36,509 nucleotides of DNA from an uncultured Candidatus Saccharibacteria bacterium (GCA_944391325.1 CALXTC010000008.1:1-36509); one strand, 5' to 3'; positions 15,323 through 23,080 are shown, counted from the first letter of the stretch. The notes: generated by a model from the letters alone, not told the origin. Program-made: numbers and translations.

Positions 15323-16498
15323 ATGTCGAAGTTCAGTGATGATTTCAGGGCTAGTTATCGTGAGGCCAAGGCTAATATGCAACGCAAGCATCACGGTGGT
15401 TTGCGCACGTGGATTAATATACTGACATTCATTCTGATAATTTTTGTTCTATGGGCGGCGCGACATGAACTAATCGAGGCATTTCATTTGTTGGGTGGCG
15501 TCAACATCTGGATATTGTTGCTGATAATCCCAGTTCAATTTGCGTCATACTATGCCAGTGCTGAGATATTTTTCACCTATTTACGAGGTCGGGGACAGCT
15601 AAAAAAGACCACCCCACTACACGTGACAGCAGTGGCGCTAGAATTTAACTTTGTTAACCATGTTTTTCCGTCGGCTGGCGTCAGTGGGGCCTCATATATG
15701 GTCTGGCGTCTGGGAAAGATGAAAGTTCCCGCCGGGCAGGCGGCAATGTCACAACTAATTAACTATTTTAGCCTGGGAGCCACCTTTATGATTATGATGG
15801 TGGCAGCACTGATTTGGGCGACCTTTGAGGATCGAGCAGCCAACTGGTTGGTAGTGGCGACAACTATCGCAGTGATGGGGCTAATCTTTATTGTGATTTT
15901 TGGTGCCTATTTGATTGGTAGTCGCGATCGATTAATGAGCTTTGCTAGATGGCTAACCAGACGGACTAATTGGTTGGTAAATAAAGTCACCTTTGGGCGC
16001 AAGAAAAAGGTTCTCAAGATGGCGACGGTCGAGGGATTCTTTAGCGACTTTTACGACGACTGGCAGGCTATTCGCGAGAACAAGGCGCTACTGAAATGGC
16101 CAATCATTTGGGGTTTTATCTCTAACATTCTGGATGTTTTGTTGATAGCGGTGGCCTTCTGGGCGCTGGGCTACTCGGTCAACCTGCCGATTTTGCTAAT
16201 CTCGTTTGGGGCATCAGCGGTTGGCAGCTTTTTGTTTGTGACGCCAGGTGGTGTCGGCGCCTACGAGGCAGTTATGATTGGTGTGCTAGTGGCTGGTGGA
16301 ATGGAGGCTGACGTGGCGTCGGCTGGAGTTATCTTAGCTAGGGCAATTTTAGTGGTGGGCACTATTGCCTGTGGTGTGTTTGCCTATCATGCAGCCATGA
16401 AGAAATATGGTCGACCAGTATTAAAATCGCCACAGGACCTCAGGGAGTTTGATGGCAAGGTGAATGAGGAACACTTACATGGACGAAATCGTACCTGA
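15323..16498 (+). CDS. UPF0104/lysylphosphatidylglycerol-synthase-like membrane protein
   Basis: This 391-residue polytopic membrane protein matches the membrane domain of lysylphosphatidylglycerol synthases (MprF/AglD/UPF0104), which move lipids between leaflets. The C-terminal aminoacyl-transferase domain of MprF is absent. About eight hydrophobic segments are visible. The conserved FNFVNHVFPSAGVSGASYM block and the VTPGGVGAYEAVMIGVL block near the end are typical. It may be a lipid or isoprenoid-linked flippase; the substrate is unknown. The ATG at 15323 is preferred to the upstream GTG at 15317 because of the promoter position. Its 3' end overlaps the chosen xseA start by 20 bases. Confidence 0.85.
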   Translation: MSKFSDDFRASYREAKANMQRKHHGGLRTWINILTFILIIFVLWAARHELIEAFHLLGGVNIWILLLIIPVQFASYYASAEIFFTYLRGRGQLKKTTPLHVTAVALEFNFVNHVFPSAGVSGASYMVWRLGKMKVPAGQAAMSQLINYFSLGATFMIMMVAALIWATFEDRAANWLVVATTIAVMGLIFIVIFGAYLIGSRDRLMSFARWLTRRTNWLVNKVTFGRKKKVLKMATVEGFFSDFYDDWQAIRENKALLKWPIIWGFISNILDVLLIAVAFWALGYSVNLPILLISFGASAVGSFLFVTPGGVGAYEAVMIGVLVAGGMEADVASAGVILARAILVVGTIACGVFAYHAAMKKYGRPVLKSPQDLREFDGKVNEEHLHGRNRT

Positions 16499-17597
16499 AT
16501 TTACTGTCTCCCAGGCGATCGCAGTATTCAATCAAATATTAGATACGGCAACTCCTAGTATTGTCGTGGTTGGCGAGGTGGCAAATTTCAAGGTTAACCA
16601 GGGCAAGTGGGTCTTTTTTGATCTTAAGGATGAAACGGGATTGCTGAGTTGCTTTATGCCTGTCTACCAGCTACGAATGGCGCTAGAGGACGGCATGAAG
16701 GTGCGAATTGTGGCACGACCGAATATTACAAAATGGGGCAAGTTCTCGCTAACCGTTCAGTCAATTAAACCTGTCGGGGAAGGGTCGATCAAAAAAGCCT
16801 TTGAACTACTACGTAAAAAACTGGCCGCTGAGGGATTGTTTGACGAGGCTCGTAAGCGTCCATTACCGAAACTACCACAACATATTGGGGTAATTTCATC
16901 GGTTGACGCTGCTGGTTATCGGGACTTTATCAAAATAATTAGTGCCAGGATGGGTGGTTTAACTATTGACGTTATTTCTACTCAGGTGCAGGGTGAGGCT
17001 GCTGCTGACCAGGTAATTGCTGCGCTACAGCAATTCAACGAAATGGCTAATCCGCCGGAGGTTGTGGCGATTCTGCGTGGTGGGGGGTCGCGTGATGACT
17101 TGGCAGTGTTTGACGATGAAAGATTGGTTAGAGCCGTGGCGGCATCGCGTATTCCGACGATTGCTGGGATTGGGCATGAGGTCGATACGACATTGGTTGA
17201 CTTGGCGGCCGACTGTCGCGCCTCGACACCGTCAAACGCGGCCGAATTGCTGGTTCCTGACCGTCGCGAATTAATTGCTTCGGCTGACGATAAGTTAGTG
17301 CAGATGGTGGCAATGCTACAACGTCGCGTGGACAGCCAGCATAGTGATTTGAATAATCGATTAATGCGACTAGAGCAACTAATGGATAGCCAATTATCGA
17401 GTACCAGGCAACGCTTTGTCGCACTTAGCCAGGCCCTGCTAGCCTATGATCCCCGAGCTGTGTTGCGGCGAGGCTACGCTATAATTTGGAATGGCAACGG
17501 GGGGTTGGCTAAGCTGCCTAAAATTGGCGATCAGATTGTTGTTGAAACAGAGAATAAGTTAATAGATGCGGAGGTAAAAAATGTCCGAAACAAGTAA
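16479..17597 (+). CDS. xseA: Exodeoxyribonuclease VII large subunit
   Basis: XseA is the catalytic subunit of ExoVII, which digests single-stranded DNA from both ends in recombination and repair. The 372-residue product has the N-terminal OB-fold (EFTVSQAIAVFNQILD through VVGEVANFK). The catalytic core contains QHIGVISSVDAAGYRDFI and LRGGGSRDDLAVFDDE, then IAGIGHEVDTTLVDLAADCRA. A coiled-coil tail ends in DPRAVLRRGYAI. It is shorter than the E. coli protein by roughly 80 residues, mostly in the helical tail. ATG 16479 is chosen over 16464 because GAGGA lies 8 bases upstream. It overlaps xseB by 17 bases. Confidence 0.95.
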   Translation: MDEIVPEFTVSQAIAVFNQILDTATPSIVVVGEVANFKVNQGKWVFFDLKDETGLLSCFMPVYQLRMALEDGMKVRIVARPNITKWGKFSLTVQSIKPVGEGSIKKAFELLRKKLAAEGLFDEARKRPLPKLPQHIGVISSVDAAGYRDFIKIISARMGGLTIDVISTQVQGEAAADQVIAALQQFNEMANPPEVVAILRGGGSRDDLAVFDDERLVRAVAASRIPTIAGIGHEVDTTLVDLAADCRASTPSNAAELLVPDRRELIASADDKLVQMVAMLQRRVDSQHSDLNNRLMRLEQLMDSQLSSTRQRFVALSQALLAYDPRAVLRRGYAIIWNGNGGLAKLPKIGDQIVVETENKLIDAEVKNVRNK

Positions 17598-17814
17598 TAG
17601 GGAAAAATTAAATGAACTGACCATTACTGAGCTGATGGCTAAATTAGATGACATTGTTAACTGGTTTAGTGGCGACAGTATCGACGTAGATCAGGCGACG
17701 GCTAAATTTGATGAAGGCATGGTAATTGCCGAGGTGATAAAAGACAAGTTGTCTAATACAGAAAACAAGGTCAATCAGATTAAATTAAAGCTGGAAAAGT
17801 TGCAGGATAAATAG
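17581..17814 (+). CDS. xseB: Exodeoxyribonuclease VII small subunit
   Basis: XseB is the small helical subunit that coats the XseA tail. The 77-residue product has the family pattern: LTITELMAKLDDIVNWF, then DVDQATAKFDEGM and a C-terminal helix ending in KLEKLQDK. GGAGG upstream of the ATG and the 17-base overlap with xseA indicate coupled translation. Confidence 0.93.
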   Translation: MSETSNREKLNELTITELMAKLDDIVNWFSGDSIDVDQATAKFDEGMVIAEVIKDKLSNTENKVNQIKLKLEKLQDK

Positions 17815-17842
17815 TCATAATCTGGCGAATTAATTAGGCTTA

Positions 17843-17851
17843 TGGTAAACT
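17843..17851 (+). promoter_or_regulatory. Extended -10 promoter at 17858 (leaderless)
   Basis: TGG-TAAACT ends 6 bases before ATG 17858. TGGCGA (17823-17828) stands 17 bp upstream as a possible -35. Confidence 0.6.
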
Positions 17852-17857
17852 GTGATT

Positions 17858-18544
17858 ATGAATAAAGTGGGTGGAAAATGGCTATCTGATCAGCGTGGTT
17901 CAGCGAACCCATTACTGATAGCAACTATTCTATTATCGATTTTGTTAGTGGTGGCGGCCGGTGGCTTCGTCTGGGCCTATATGGGGATGCTGGATTGGCA
18001 GAATAATGGTCAAACCAAAATTGACCAGGCGGTCACAACAGCCAAGGAGGAACAGCAGGCTGAGGATCAGAAACATTTTGACGAGGAGGAGAAAAAGCCG
18101 AATCGTTCCTACCAGGGCCCGTCTGACATGGGTTCGGTTCGTTTTAATTATCCCAAGACCTGGGCTGGCTATATCGCCAAGAGCGATAACTCTGGATTAG
18201 AGGTTTATTTTAATCCGTTATTAGTTCCCACGATAAAGGGTGGTGTTACGCCATACGCACTGCGGGTTTTGGTTAGCAACACTAGCTATTCAGATGTTTT
18301 GGACGACTATCAGGGCATTGTTGAGGAGGGCATCGCCACGGCTAGGACAATAATTATCGGTAAAACCGACGACTTTGCCGGCTATGAGGGCGTCCGGGTT
18401 GATGGACAGTTGAGCGATACCATCAACGGCTCGGTTGTCATCTTTAAGGTTCGGGACAAGACCTTGCGCATTTTCTGTGATAGCCAGGATTATATTAGCG
18501 ATTTTGACAATACTATTCTGACATCGTTGCGATTCGAGCCATAG
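17858..18544 (+). CDS. Membrane-anchored extracytoplasmic protein of unknown function
   Basis: The 228-residue product has one N-terminal hydrophobic anchor (about residues 18-42). A charged Gln/Glu/Lys linker (about 50-82) follows, then a C-terminal globular domain of about 140 residues with a DMGSVRFNYPKTWAGYI start. That opening resembles the PsbP/LpqN-like fold seen in many exported bacterial proteins, but I can assign no function. ATG 17858 is used because it fits the leaderless promoter; a GTG at 17852 would lie at the -10. It stands between xseB and the kinase gene, each with its own promoter. Confidence 0.8.
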   Translation: MNKVGGKWLSDQRGSANPLLIATILLSILLVVAAGGFVWAYMGMLDWQNNGQTKIDQAVTTAKEEQQAEDQKHFDEEEKKPNRSYQGPSDMGSVRFNYPKTWAGYIAKSDNSGLEVYFNPLLVPTIKGGVTPYALRVLVSNTSYSDVLDDYQGIVEEGIATARTIIIGKTDDFAGYEGVRVDGQLSDTINGSVVIFKVRDKTLRIFCDSQDYISDFDNTILTSLRFEP

Positions 18545-18552
18545 CTTCGTTA

Positions 18553-18561
18553 TGGTATACT
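18553..18561 (+). promoter_or_regulatory. Extended -10 promoter of the kinase-regulator-recO unit (leaderless)
   Basis: TGG-TATACT ends 7 bases before the ATG at 18569. Confidence 0.65.
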
Positions 18562-18568
18562 GTCATTA

Positions 18569-19315
18569 ATGAGTGTGGAGGGGGTTGACTTTGGGTCAGT
18601 GGCGCTAACTGCGGCGGCACGTGATCTAACGGCCCCCTTGGTTTTATTGCGACAACTATCATTCCAGCTGGATGGTCAATTAGCAACCAACGAATCGCCA
18701 GCAACTAGACAAACGCTACAAAATCTTAGGACTGCTGTTGGGCGAACATTTAATATTGCCGACCAACTAAGGTTGGCTCTGACAGATGAAAATAACCTTG
18801 TCCTAGAGCCAGTTCAGTTAAAAGGGCTGTGCCATGAATTAAATAGTGAATTGAAGCCACTGCAACGCGAACTGAAATGCAATCTAGACTTTGAACTGCC
18901 ACGTCGTCAACCAGTGGTGGCCGTCGGAAATTACCAGGCGTTAAAAACGATTCTGAACGGCTTTTTGTCGGACGCCATTCGCTATGAGGGGCAATGCCAT
19001 CAACAAGATGCTAATCGTCGCATTGTTCGTTTGCGTGTGGCTAATCGACATAGTGGGGATGTTGCAATTGAACTGCATGATGATGGCCCAGGCATTAATC
19101 TGGCTAGATCATTAGAGGCGGTTATGGAGCCAAATAACGTTAATCCCACCGTTGCTCGGCCGTTAATGGGTAGTCTCAACTTGTTATTGGCGGATCGGCT
19201 AATTAGAGCTATGAATGGGCGGCTGACAATACATAATCGCCGACGAGGTGGAATAACCATCGAAACTATTTTGCCAACTAGCCATCAGTTGACCTTGTTA
19301 GAGGCGATAAGATGA
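18569..19315 (+). CDS. Degenerate histidine kinase, cytoplasmic
   Basis: The 248-residue protein has a HisKA-like helical dimerisation region and a C-terminal GHKL ATPase domain. The G1 box HDDGPGI and the G2-like SLNLLLADRLIRAMNGRLTI are recognisable. Where a kinase has its phosphoacceptor motif HELRTPL or HDLRAPL, this protein reads ARDLTAPL, so the histidine is replaced by arginine. The N-box reads FLSDAIRY instead of the usual NLLSNAIRY, losing asparagines needed for Mg-ATP. No membrane or sensor domain is present. It is probably a pseudokinase or regulatory scaffold. Its TGA stop overlaps the start of the next gene, a response regulator, and recO follows in the same unit. Confidence 0.8.
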   Translation: MSVEGVDFGSVALTAAARDLTAPLVLLRQLSFQLDGQLATNESPATRQTLQNLRTAVGRTFNIADQLRLALTDENNLVLEPVQLKGLCHELNSELKPLQRELKCNLDFELPRRQPVVAVGNYQALKTILNGFLSDAIRYEGQCHQQDANRRIVRLRVANRHSGDVAIELHDDGPGINLARSLEAVMEPNNVNPTVARPLMGSLNLLLADRLIRAMNGRLTIHNRRRGGITIETILPTSHQLTLLEAIR

Positions 19316-19716
19316 TGTCGAATATTGATACTAAACCGATAGTGACATTACTAATCTTGGATGATGATCAGCAATTTGCCAGTAGTCTAGCTGATTCTTT
19401 GGCTGTGGCGATTAATGCCAATTGCTATTGCGAGAGTGATCCTGAGCGGGCAATGCAGGCAATTGACAACCAAAAAATTGACTTACTAATAATTGATATT
19501 CATCTAGGTGATCGTAATGCGTTGACACTTCTAAATGAGTTATCTACTTACCCCGATACATTGGCGTTGCCCAAAATTATTTTGTCGTCATCGGGTAGCC
19601 AACTGTCTATAGACGATCTTGGTAGCTATGGCGTGGCGGCAATATATGATAAAAGAACCTACGATTTGGCAGATTTAGTTCACAAGATACAGGAGTTGAC
19701 CGACAGTGGCGACTAA
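19312..19716 (+). CDS. Response regulator receiver protein
   Basis: This 134-residue protein is a single receiver domain. The acidic triad DDD is in LLILDDDQQF, the phosphoacceptor Asp is in LLIIDIHLGD, the switch Ser is in IILSSSG, and the conserved Lys is in YDKRTYDL. There is no output domain. The ATG overlaps the kinase stop codon (ATGA), and its end overlaps recO by 11 bases, so the three are translated together. Because the partner kinase lacks its histidine, phosphate may come from elsewhere. Confidence 0.9.
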   Translation: MMSNIDTKPIVTLLILDDDQQFASSLADSLAVAINANCYCESDPERAMQAIDNQKIDLLIIDIHLGDRNALTLLNELSTYPDTLALPKIILSSSGSQLSIDDLGSYGVAAIYDKRTYDLADLVHKIQELTDSGD

Positions 19717-20404
19717 CCTAACTACCCCAGCAATTATTCTGCGTCGCACCAATTATGGCGAGGCTGATCGTATCTTGACAATTTTGACACCCGAACATGG
19801 CGAACAGGCGGTAATCGCCAGGGCAGTGCGTCGGGAAAAATCCAAATTGGCCGGTGGAATTGAGCTATTTGCTGTTTGTGAGTTGGGGCTAGTGCGAAGT
19901 TCGTCAAATCAGGACGGTATGTGGACATTGACATCATCACGGATTATCAACTTTTACGACCAGATAATGACCGACTATGATCGACTGCAATTTGGTTATG
20001 AGGCAATCAAGCAGGTTGCTGGGTTGGCAAGTGTTATCGAAACGCCAGAATTGTATCAGGTTCTCAATGACGTATTGGCTGTCCTGAATAATATGTTGGT
20101 TGATTTGCGATTAATCAAGACATGGTTTTATTTACATCTAGCCAGACTGCGAGGTAGTGAATTGAACCTGCTAACCGACAGTAATGGCATGAAACTGGTT
20201 GAGGGGGCAAGCTATGACTACGAAATTGGCGAAAAGGTACTAATTTACGTCGAGCAGGGTGGGCGATTTACCACTGAAATCATTAAGTTATTGCGAGTCT
20301 TAAGTGCCAATCCTGCCACTATTTTGCCACGGCTAACGTCAATTAACGGTAATACAATTGCCGAGGCGTTATACCTAGCCCAAATCGCCGTCGAGAGCAG
20401 TTAG
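19706..20404 (+). CDS. recO: DNA repair protein RecO
   Basis: RecO helps load RecA on SSB-coated single-stranded DNA in RecFOR-type recombination. The 232-residue product has the N-terminal OB-fold with ILRRTNYGEADRILTILTPEHGEQAVIARAVRREKS-type family motif (read in overlapping segments), then the helical C-terminal domain. The zinc-binding cysteines found in many RecO proteins are not evident. The start is GTG, 11 bases inside the preceding gene, with AGGAG upstream. Being co-transcribed with two-component proteins is unusual for recO. Confidence 0.9.
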   Translation: MATNLTTPAIILRRTNYGEADRILTILTPEHGEQAVIARAVRREKSKLAGGIELFAVCELGLVRSSSNQDGMWTLTSSRIINFYDQIMTDYDRLQFGYEAIKQVAGLASVIETPELYQVLNDVLAVLNNMLVDLRLIKTWFYLHLARLRGSELNLLTDSNGMKLVEGASYDYEIGEKVLIYVEQGGRFTTEIIKLLRVLSANPATILPRLTSINGNTIAEALYLAQIAVESS

Positions 20405-20442
20405 TTTTATCGATGTTGCAAAGGCAAGGGGTTACGGCGATA

Positions 20443-20471
20443 TTGACGAAATTGTCATATTATGGTAATGT
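20443..20471 (+). promoter_or_regulatory. Promoter of the small membrane protein at 20572
   Basis: TTGACG (20443-20448), a 17-bp spacer, then TAATGT (20466-20471) preceded by TGG. The leader is about 95 bases. Confidence 0.65.
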
Positions 20472-20571
20472 TTACTTATCAACAGGCTAGTTTCTGCTGA
20501 TGCACCTATGATAGTTGTGGTTAACTTCCGATAGCGTTTCTGGAAAGTCTTGACGAAAGGATGTGTTTGCT

Positions 20572-20913
20572 ATGCCGTCTAGCTGGATGGACGTTCGGCT
20601 CTACTGGTGGGCTGCCTGGGTGGAAGCTCCGAGCAACGAGTACAACCCGTACCACAAGCCTCTTCTGCAGGTTAGTGACTACCTCAGGTCGTTCGTGTTC
20701 GCCGTGGCAATTCCTGCCCTGGTGATTGCCATGATGGCTGGCGCGGTACTTCTTACTACCGACGCTTGGCCTGACAGGGGAGTGTGGACTCCGCTCTTTC
20801 TCTACTGCATGTCGCTGGCTAGCGTCGCTCTTGTTCGCGAGATACTTGCCCGTGTGATTTGCTGGGTTTGTGAAAAGCACGATGCTGCAGTTAGAAGGAG
20901 TTATTGGAAGTAG
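20572..20913 (+). CDS. Small membrane protein of unknown function, 113 aa
   Basis: I do not recognise a family. The N-terminal third is rich in aromatic residues. Two hydrophobic segments follow (about residues 39-62 and 74-98), then a basic C-terminus, so it should lie in the cytoplasmic membrane. ATG 20572 is chosen over GTG 20563 because the Shine-Dalgarno AAAGGA (20556-20561) is 10 bases from the ATG but only 1 from the GTG. The gene has its own TTGACG promoter and a strong terminator. Its codon use is G+C-rich, like the other lone small genes in this window. Confidence 0.72.
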   Translation: MPSSWMDVRLYWWAAWVEAPSNEYNPYHKPLLQVSDYLRSFVFAVAIPALVIAMMAGAVLLTTDAWPDRGVWTPLFLYCMSLASVALVREILARVICWVCEKHDAAVRRSYWK

Positions 20914-20924
20914 CGTACTCTATC

Positions 20925-20957
20925 GCACCCTCGCCGATCGTTGGCGAGGGTGCTTTC
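20925..20957 (+). terminator. Intrinsic terminator after the 20572 gene
   Basis: GCACCCTCGCC (20925-20935) pairs with GGCGAGGGTGC (20943-20953), an 11-bp perfect stem, then TTTCATT. Confidence 0.8.
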
Positions 20958-20996
20958 ATTGTGCATGCATCTTGCACCTATCATGCAGTGCTATCG

Positions 20997-21005
20997 TGAT
21001 AAAAT
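20997..21005 (+). promoter_or_regulatory. Extended -10 promoter of glyQS (leaderless)
   Basis: TGA-TAAAAT ends 7 bases before ATG 21013. It rules out the longer reading frame that opens at a TTG inside the preceding terminator. Confidence 0.65.
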
Positions 21006-21012
21006 ATTAACC

Positions 21013-22362
21013 ATGGATGACATTATTTCACTATGTAAACGACGAGGTTTTATTTATCAGGGATCAGATATCTATGGTGGTCTAGCTGGCACCTGGGACT
21101 GGGGGCCGTTTGGTATAATGCTGAAACGGAATGTGATGCAGGCCTGGTGGAACTTCTTTGTAGACAAGCGCCCCGACATTTTTGGTGTTGATGCGGAAGT
21201 TATTATGAACCATAAGGTTTGGGAGGCGAGTGGCCATGTCAAGACCTTTGCCGACCCCATGGTCGAGGACTTGGTTAATCATAAGCGTTGGCGCGCTGAC
21301 CACTTATTAAAAGATCATGGTATTGATGCCGATGGGTTGACCAACGACGAGCTGACAAAGCTAATTCAGGATAATAATGTTAAGTCACCTGACGGTAATC
21401 CACTATCAGGTGTTAAAAGTTTTAATATGATGTTCCGGACTACTGTCGGTGCCATCGAGAGCAGTGATGCGGTAACTTATCTGCGACCAGAGACGGCTCA
21501 GGGTATTTTTGCAAACTATCGCAACGTGGTTGACTCATTGTATCCAGATATGCCATTTGGTATTGCTCAGCAGGGCAAGGCCTTTCGCAATGAAATTAGT
21601 CCTCGTGACTTCATCTTTCGTTCACGCGAGTTCGAGCAAATGGAAATCGAATATTTTGTCCATCCTGATCAGTGGGAGGCTGAGTTTGAAAATTGGCTAA
21701 AATTAGTTCATGAGTTCCTAGAGCAGGTAATCGGCTTGCCAGCCAAGATGATTCACGATTATGAAGTTCCCGCGCAGGATCGAGCACACTATAGCAAGCG
21801 AACGATTGATGTTAACTTCGATTATCCAATTGGCCAAGAGGAATTGATGGGGATTGCCTATCGGACAGACTTTGATTTGATGAACATTCAGAATGCGACG
21901 GGCAAGTCAATGGAATATCGACCCAAGGATGGTGGCGAGCCGTTTGTGCCACATGTTATCGAGCCGTCCTTTGGTGTGGAGCGACTAATTATGGCAATAT
22001 TAACGGCTTGCTATACCGAGGACGAAGTAGACGGTAGCAAGCGCACACTATTGAAGCTGCCTAAGAGTCTAGCGCCAGTAGTTGTGACGGTATCGCCCCT
22101 ACTAAAGAACAAGCCTGAGTTAGTTGCCAAGGCTAAAGAAGTCTACAACCAGTTGCAGCAGGCGTTTCCAGGCCGAGTAAATTGGGATGATAGTGGCAAT
22201 ATTGGCAAACGCTATCGCAAAGCAGATGAGATTGGCGTGCCACATTGTGTAGTAATTGACTTTGATAGTCTAAACAATGACGATGTTACTGTACGTGACC
22301 GCGACACAACTAAGCAGACACGAGTCAAGGTGTCCGAACTAGCTGAATATCTGGGAAAATAA
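21013..22362 (+). CDS. glyQS: Glycyl-tRNA synthetase, dimeric alpha2 type
   Basis: This class II synthetase charges tRNA-Gly with glycine. The 449-residue product is the single-chain alpha2 type, not the two-subunit GlyQ/GlyS type of Proteobacteria. Family blocks are clear: IYGGLAGTWDWGPFG near the N-terminus and TYLRPETAQGIFANYRNV. Motif 2 is in FRNEISPRDFIFRSREFEQMEI, here quoted only to locate it between about residues 194-215. Motif 3 is PHVIEPSFGVERL, and a C-terminal anticodon-binding domain follows. The start is ATG 21013, which fits the leaderless promoter. A hairpin repeat begins immediately at the stop codon and may end transcription. Confidence 0.96.
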   Translation: MDDIISLCKRRGFIYQGSDIYGGLAGTWDWGPFGIMLKRNVMQAWWNFFVDKRPDIFGVDAEVIMNHKVWEASGHVKTFADPMVEDLVNHKRWRADHLLKDHGIDADGLTNDELTKLIQDNNVKSPDGNPLSGVKSFNMMFRTTVGAIESSDAVTYLRPETAQGIFANYRNVVDSLYPDMPFGIAQQGKAFRNEISPRDFIFRSREFEQMEIEYFVHPDQWEAEFENWLKLVHEFLEQVIGLPAKMIHDYEVPAQDRAHYSKRTIDVNFDYPIGQEELMGIAYRTDFDLMNIQNATGKSMEYRPKDGGEPFVPHVIEPSFGVERLIMAILTACYTEDEVDGSKRTLLKLPKSLAPVVVTVSPLLKNKPELVAKAKEVYNQLQQAFPGRVNWDDSGNIGKRYRKADEIGVPHCVVIDFDSLNNDDVTVRDRDTTKQTRVKVSELAEYLGK

Positions 22363-22422
22363 TCGAATCCACAGATTGAAATCCTAGCGGATTTCAATCT
22401 GCCTCCTTTTACGAAAAGGAGG
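22363..22422 (-). repeat. Two-hairpin repeat, copy at the glyQS stop
   Basis: TCGAATCCAC is followed by a perfect 12-bp hairpin (22373-22384 with 22389-22400, loop TAGC). A 9-bp hairpin follows, CCTCCTTTT (22402-22410) with AAAAGGAGG (22414-22422). The layout matches the copy at 22941-22993 in the same orientation. It starts one base after the glyQS stop codon and ends in TTTTGCC, so it may act as that gene's terminator. Confidence 0.75.
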
Positions 22423-22458
22423 TTTTGCCTTGTTCTCCTGTAAAGGCAGAGTAGCAGC

Positions 22459-22472
22459 ATGCTTACTTGTAA
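22459..22472. repeat. Short palindrome between repeat copies
   Basis: GCTTAC and GTAAGC are separated by two bases. The stretch 22423-22534 has no convincing gene. Confidence 0.4.
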
Positions 22473-22534
22473 GCCCCTTTGGGCGGCGTAAGTATGAGGC
22501 CTGCGTTCAAATTAAAAGGGGGTGTGTTTATTTA

Positions 22535-22590
22535 AGCTCCCTTGGGATCAAGGGAGCTGTCAGTCCATTAGGGCTGACTGAGGGTTCGAT
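22535..22590 (+). repeat. Two-hairpin repeat, left arm of the DUF559 unit
   Basis: AGCTCCCTTG (22535-22544) pairs with CAAGGGAGCT (22549-22558). GTCAGTCC (22559-22566) pairs with GGGCTGAC (22571-22578), followed by TGAGGGTTCGAT. The inner end encodes the last residues of the DUF559 protein on the minus strand. Confidence 0.75.
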
Positions 22591-22936
22591 CAATATACTC
22601 CTCAATAAAGTCAACTACTCCAGCTAGATTATAATTAATCTCATTGTTTGGTATGCGTATAACCGCCTTAATGCCGTATTCCATTAATTCTTTTGTTCGT
22701 TTATTGTCATACTGAATACCTTTATCTAAATAATGTTGCGATCCATCTAGTTCGATTACTAAATGTAGCTTAGGACAGTAAAAATCTACTATAAAATTGC
22801 CGATTGGCTTTTGTCGTAGAAATCTAACGCTACAGTTACGTAAGTATCTATACCATAAAGTTTTTTCTTCTTTGGTCATATTGCTACGTAGCTGTCTAGC
22901 GAGTTGTTTGTTGTTCTGGTTATACATTCTACCCAT
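22568..22936 (-). CDS. Stand-alone DUF559 (Vsr-like PD-(D/E)XK) endonuclease
   Basis: The 122-residue product is a complete DUF559 domain, a relative of the very-short-patch-repair endonuclease fold. An N-terminal helix-rich part (LARQLRSNMTKEEKTLWYRYLR) precedes the nuclease core. The core is NFIVDFYCP with D51, then VIELDGSQH with E62 and D64, then the ...YDNKRTKELMEYGI helix. All expected acidic residues are present, so it may be active; the natural substrate of this family is not established. The start is ATG 22936 or 22927, with no Shine-Dalgarno or evident promoter. The last seven residues are encoded by the flanking repeat. Codon use is more A+T-rich than the surroundings. Repeats on both sides suggest transfer. 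Confidence 0.85.
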   Translation of the reverse strand: MGRMYNQNNKQLARQLRSNMTKEEKTLWYRYLRNCSVRFLRQKPIGNFIVDFYCPKLHLVIELDGSQHYLDKGIQYDNKRTKELMEYGIKAVIRIPNNEINYNLAGVVDFIEEYIDRTLSQP

Positions 22937-22940
22937 AAAA

Positions 22941-22993
22941 TCGAACCCACCGATGAGCTTTGCTCATCTGCCTCCCTTGAGGCTCAAGGGAGG
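22941..22993 (-). repeat. Two-hairpin repeat, right arm of the DUF559 unit
   Basis: TCGAACCCACC (22941-22951) is followed by hairpin GATGAGC/GCTCATC (22952-22958 with 22962-22968). Then comes a near-perfect palindrome CCTCCCTTGAG/CTCAAGGGAGG (22971-22981 with 22983-22993). Confidence 0.8.
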
Positions 22994-23030
22994 TCTATTC
23001 GATTATTATATATCCGTTTAGTAATGAGGT

Positions 23031-23050
23031 GCCCCGCCGTATGGCGGGGC
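23031..23050 (-). terminator. Hairpin, possible terminator of the 23119-23364 gene
   Basis: GCCCCGCC (23031-23038) pairs with GGCGGGGC (23043-23050). No T-run follows on either strand, so the function is uncertain. Confidence 0.35.
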
Positions 23051-23052
23051 TA

Positions 23053-23080
23053 ATAAGGTGCGGCTGATAAGGTGCGGCTG
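23053..23080. repeat. Tandem 14-bp duplication
   Basis: ATAAGGTGCGGCTG occurs twice in direct contact (23053-23066 and 23067-23080). Confidence 0.9.

Larger units (their letters stand above)
22535..22993 (-). mobile_element. Putative DUF559 nuclease element bounded by inverted two-hairpin repeats
   Basis: A 459-bp unit holds one gene between two repeat copies in opposite orientation, each with its GGGTTCGA end pointing inward. The gene starts within 20 bases of one inner end, and its last codons lie inside the other. Target-site duplications are not evident. Mobility is inferred, not shown. Confidence 0.45.

Noticed and set aside
22430-22627. Plus-strand open frame across the repeats
   Set aside because: It is built of palindromic repeat sequence and is antisense to the DUF559 C-terminus.
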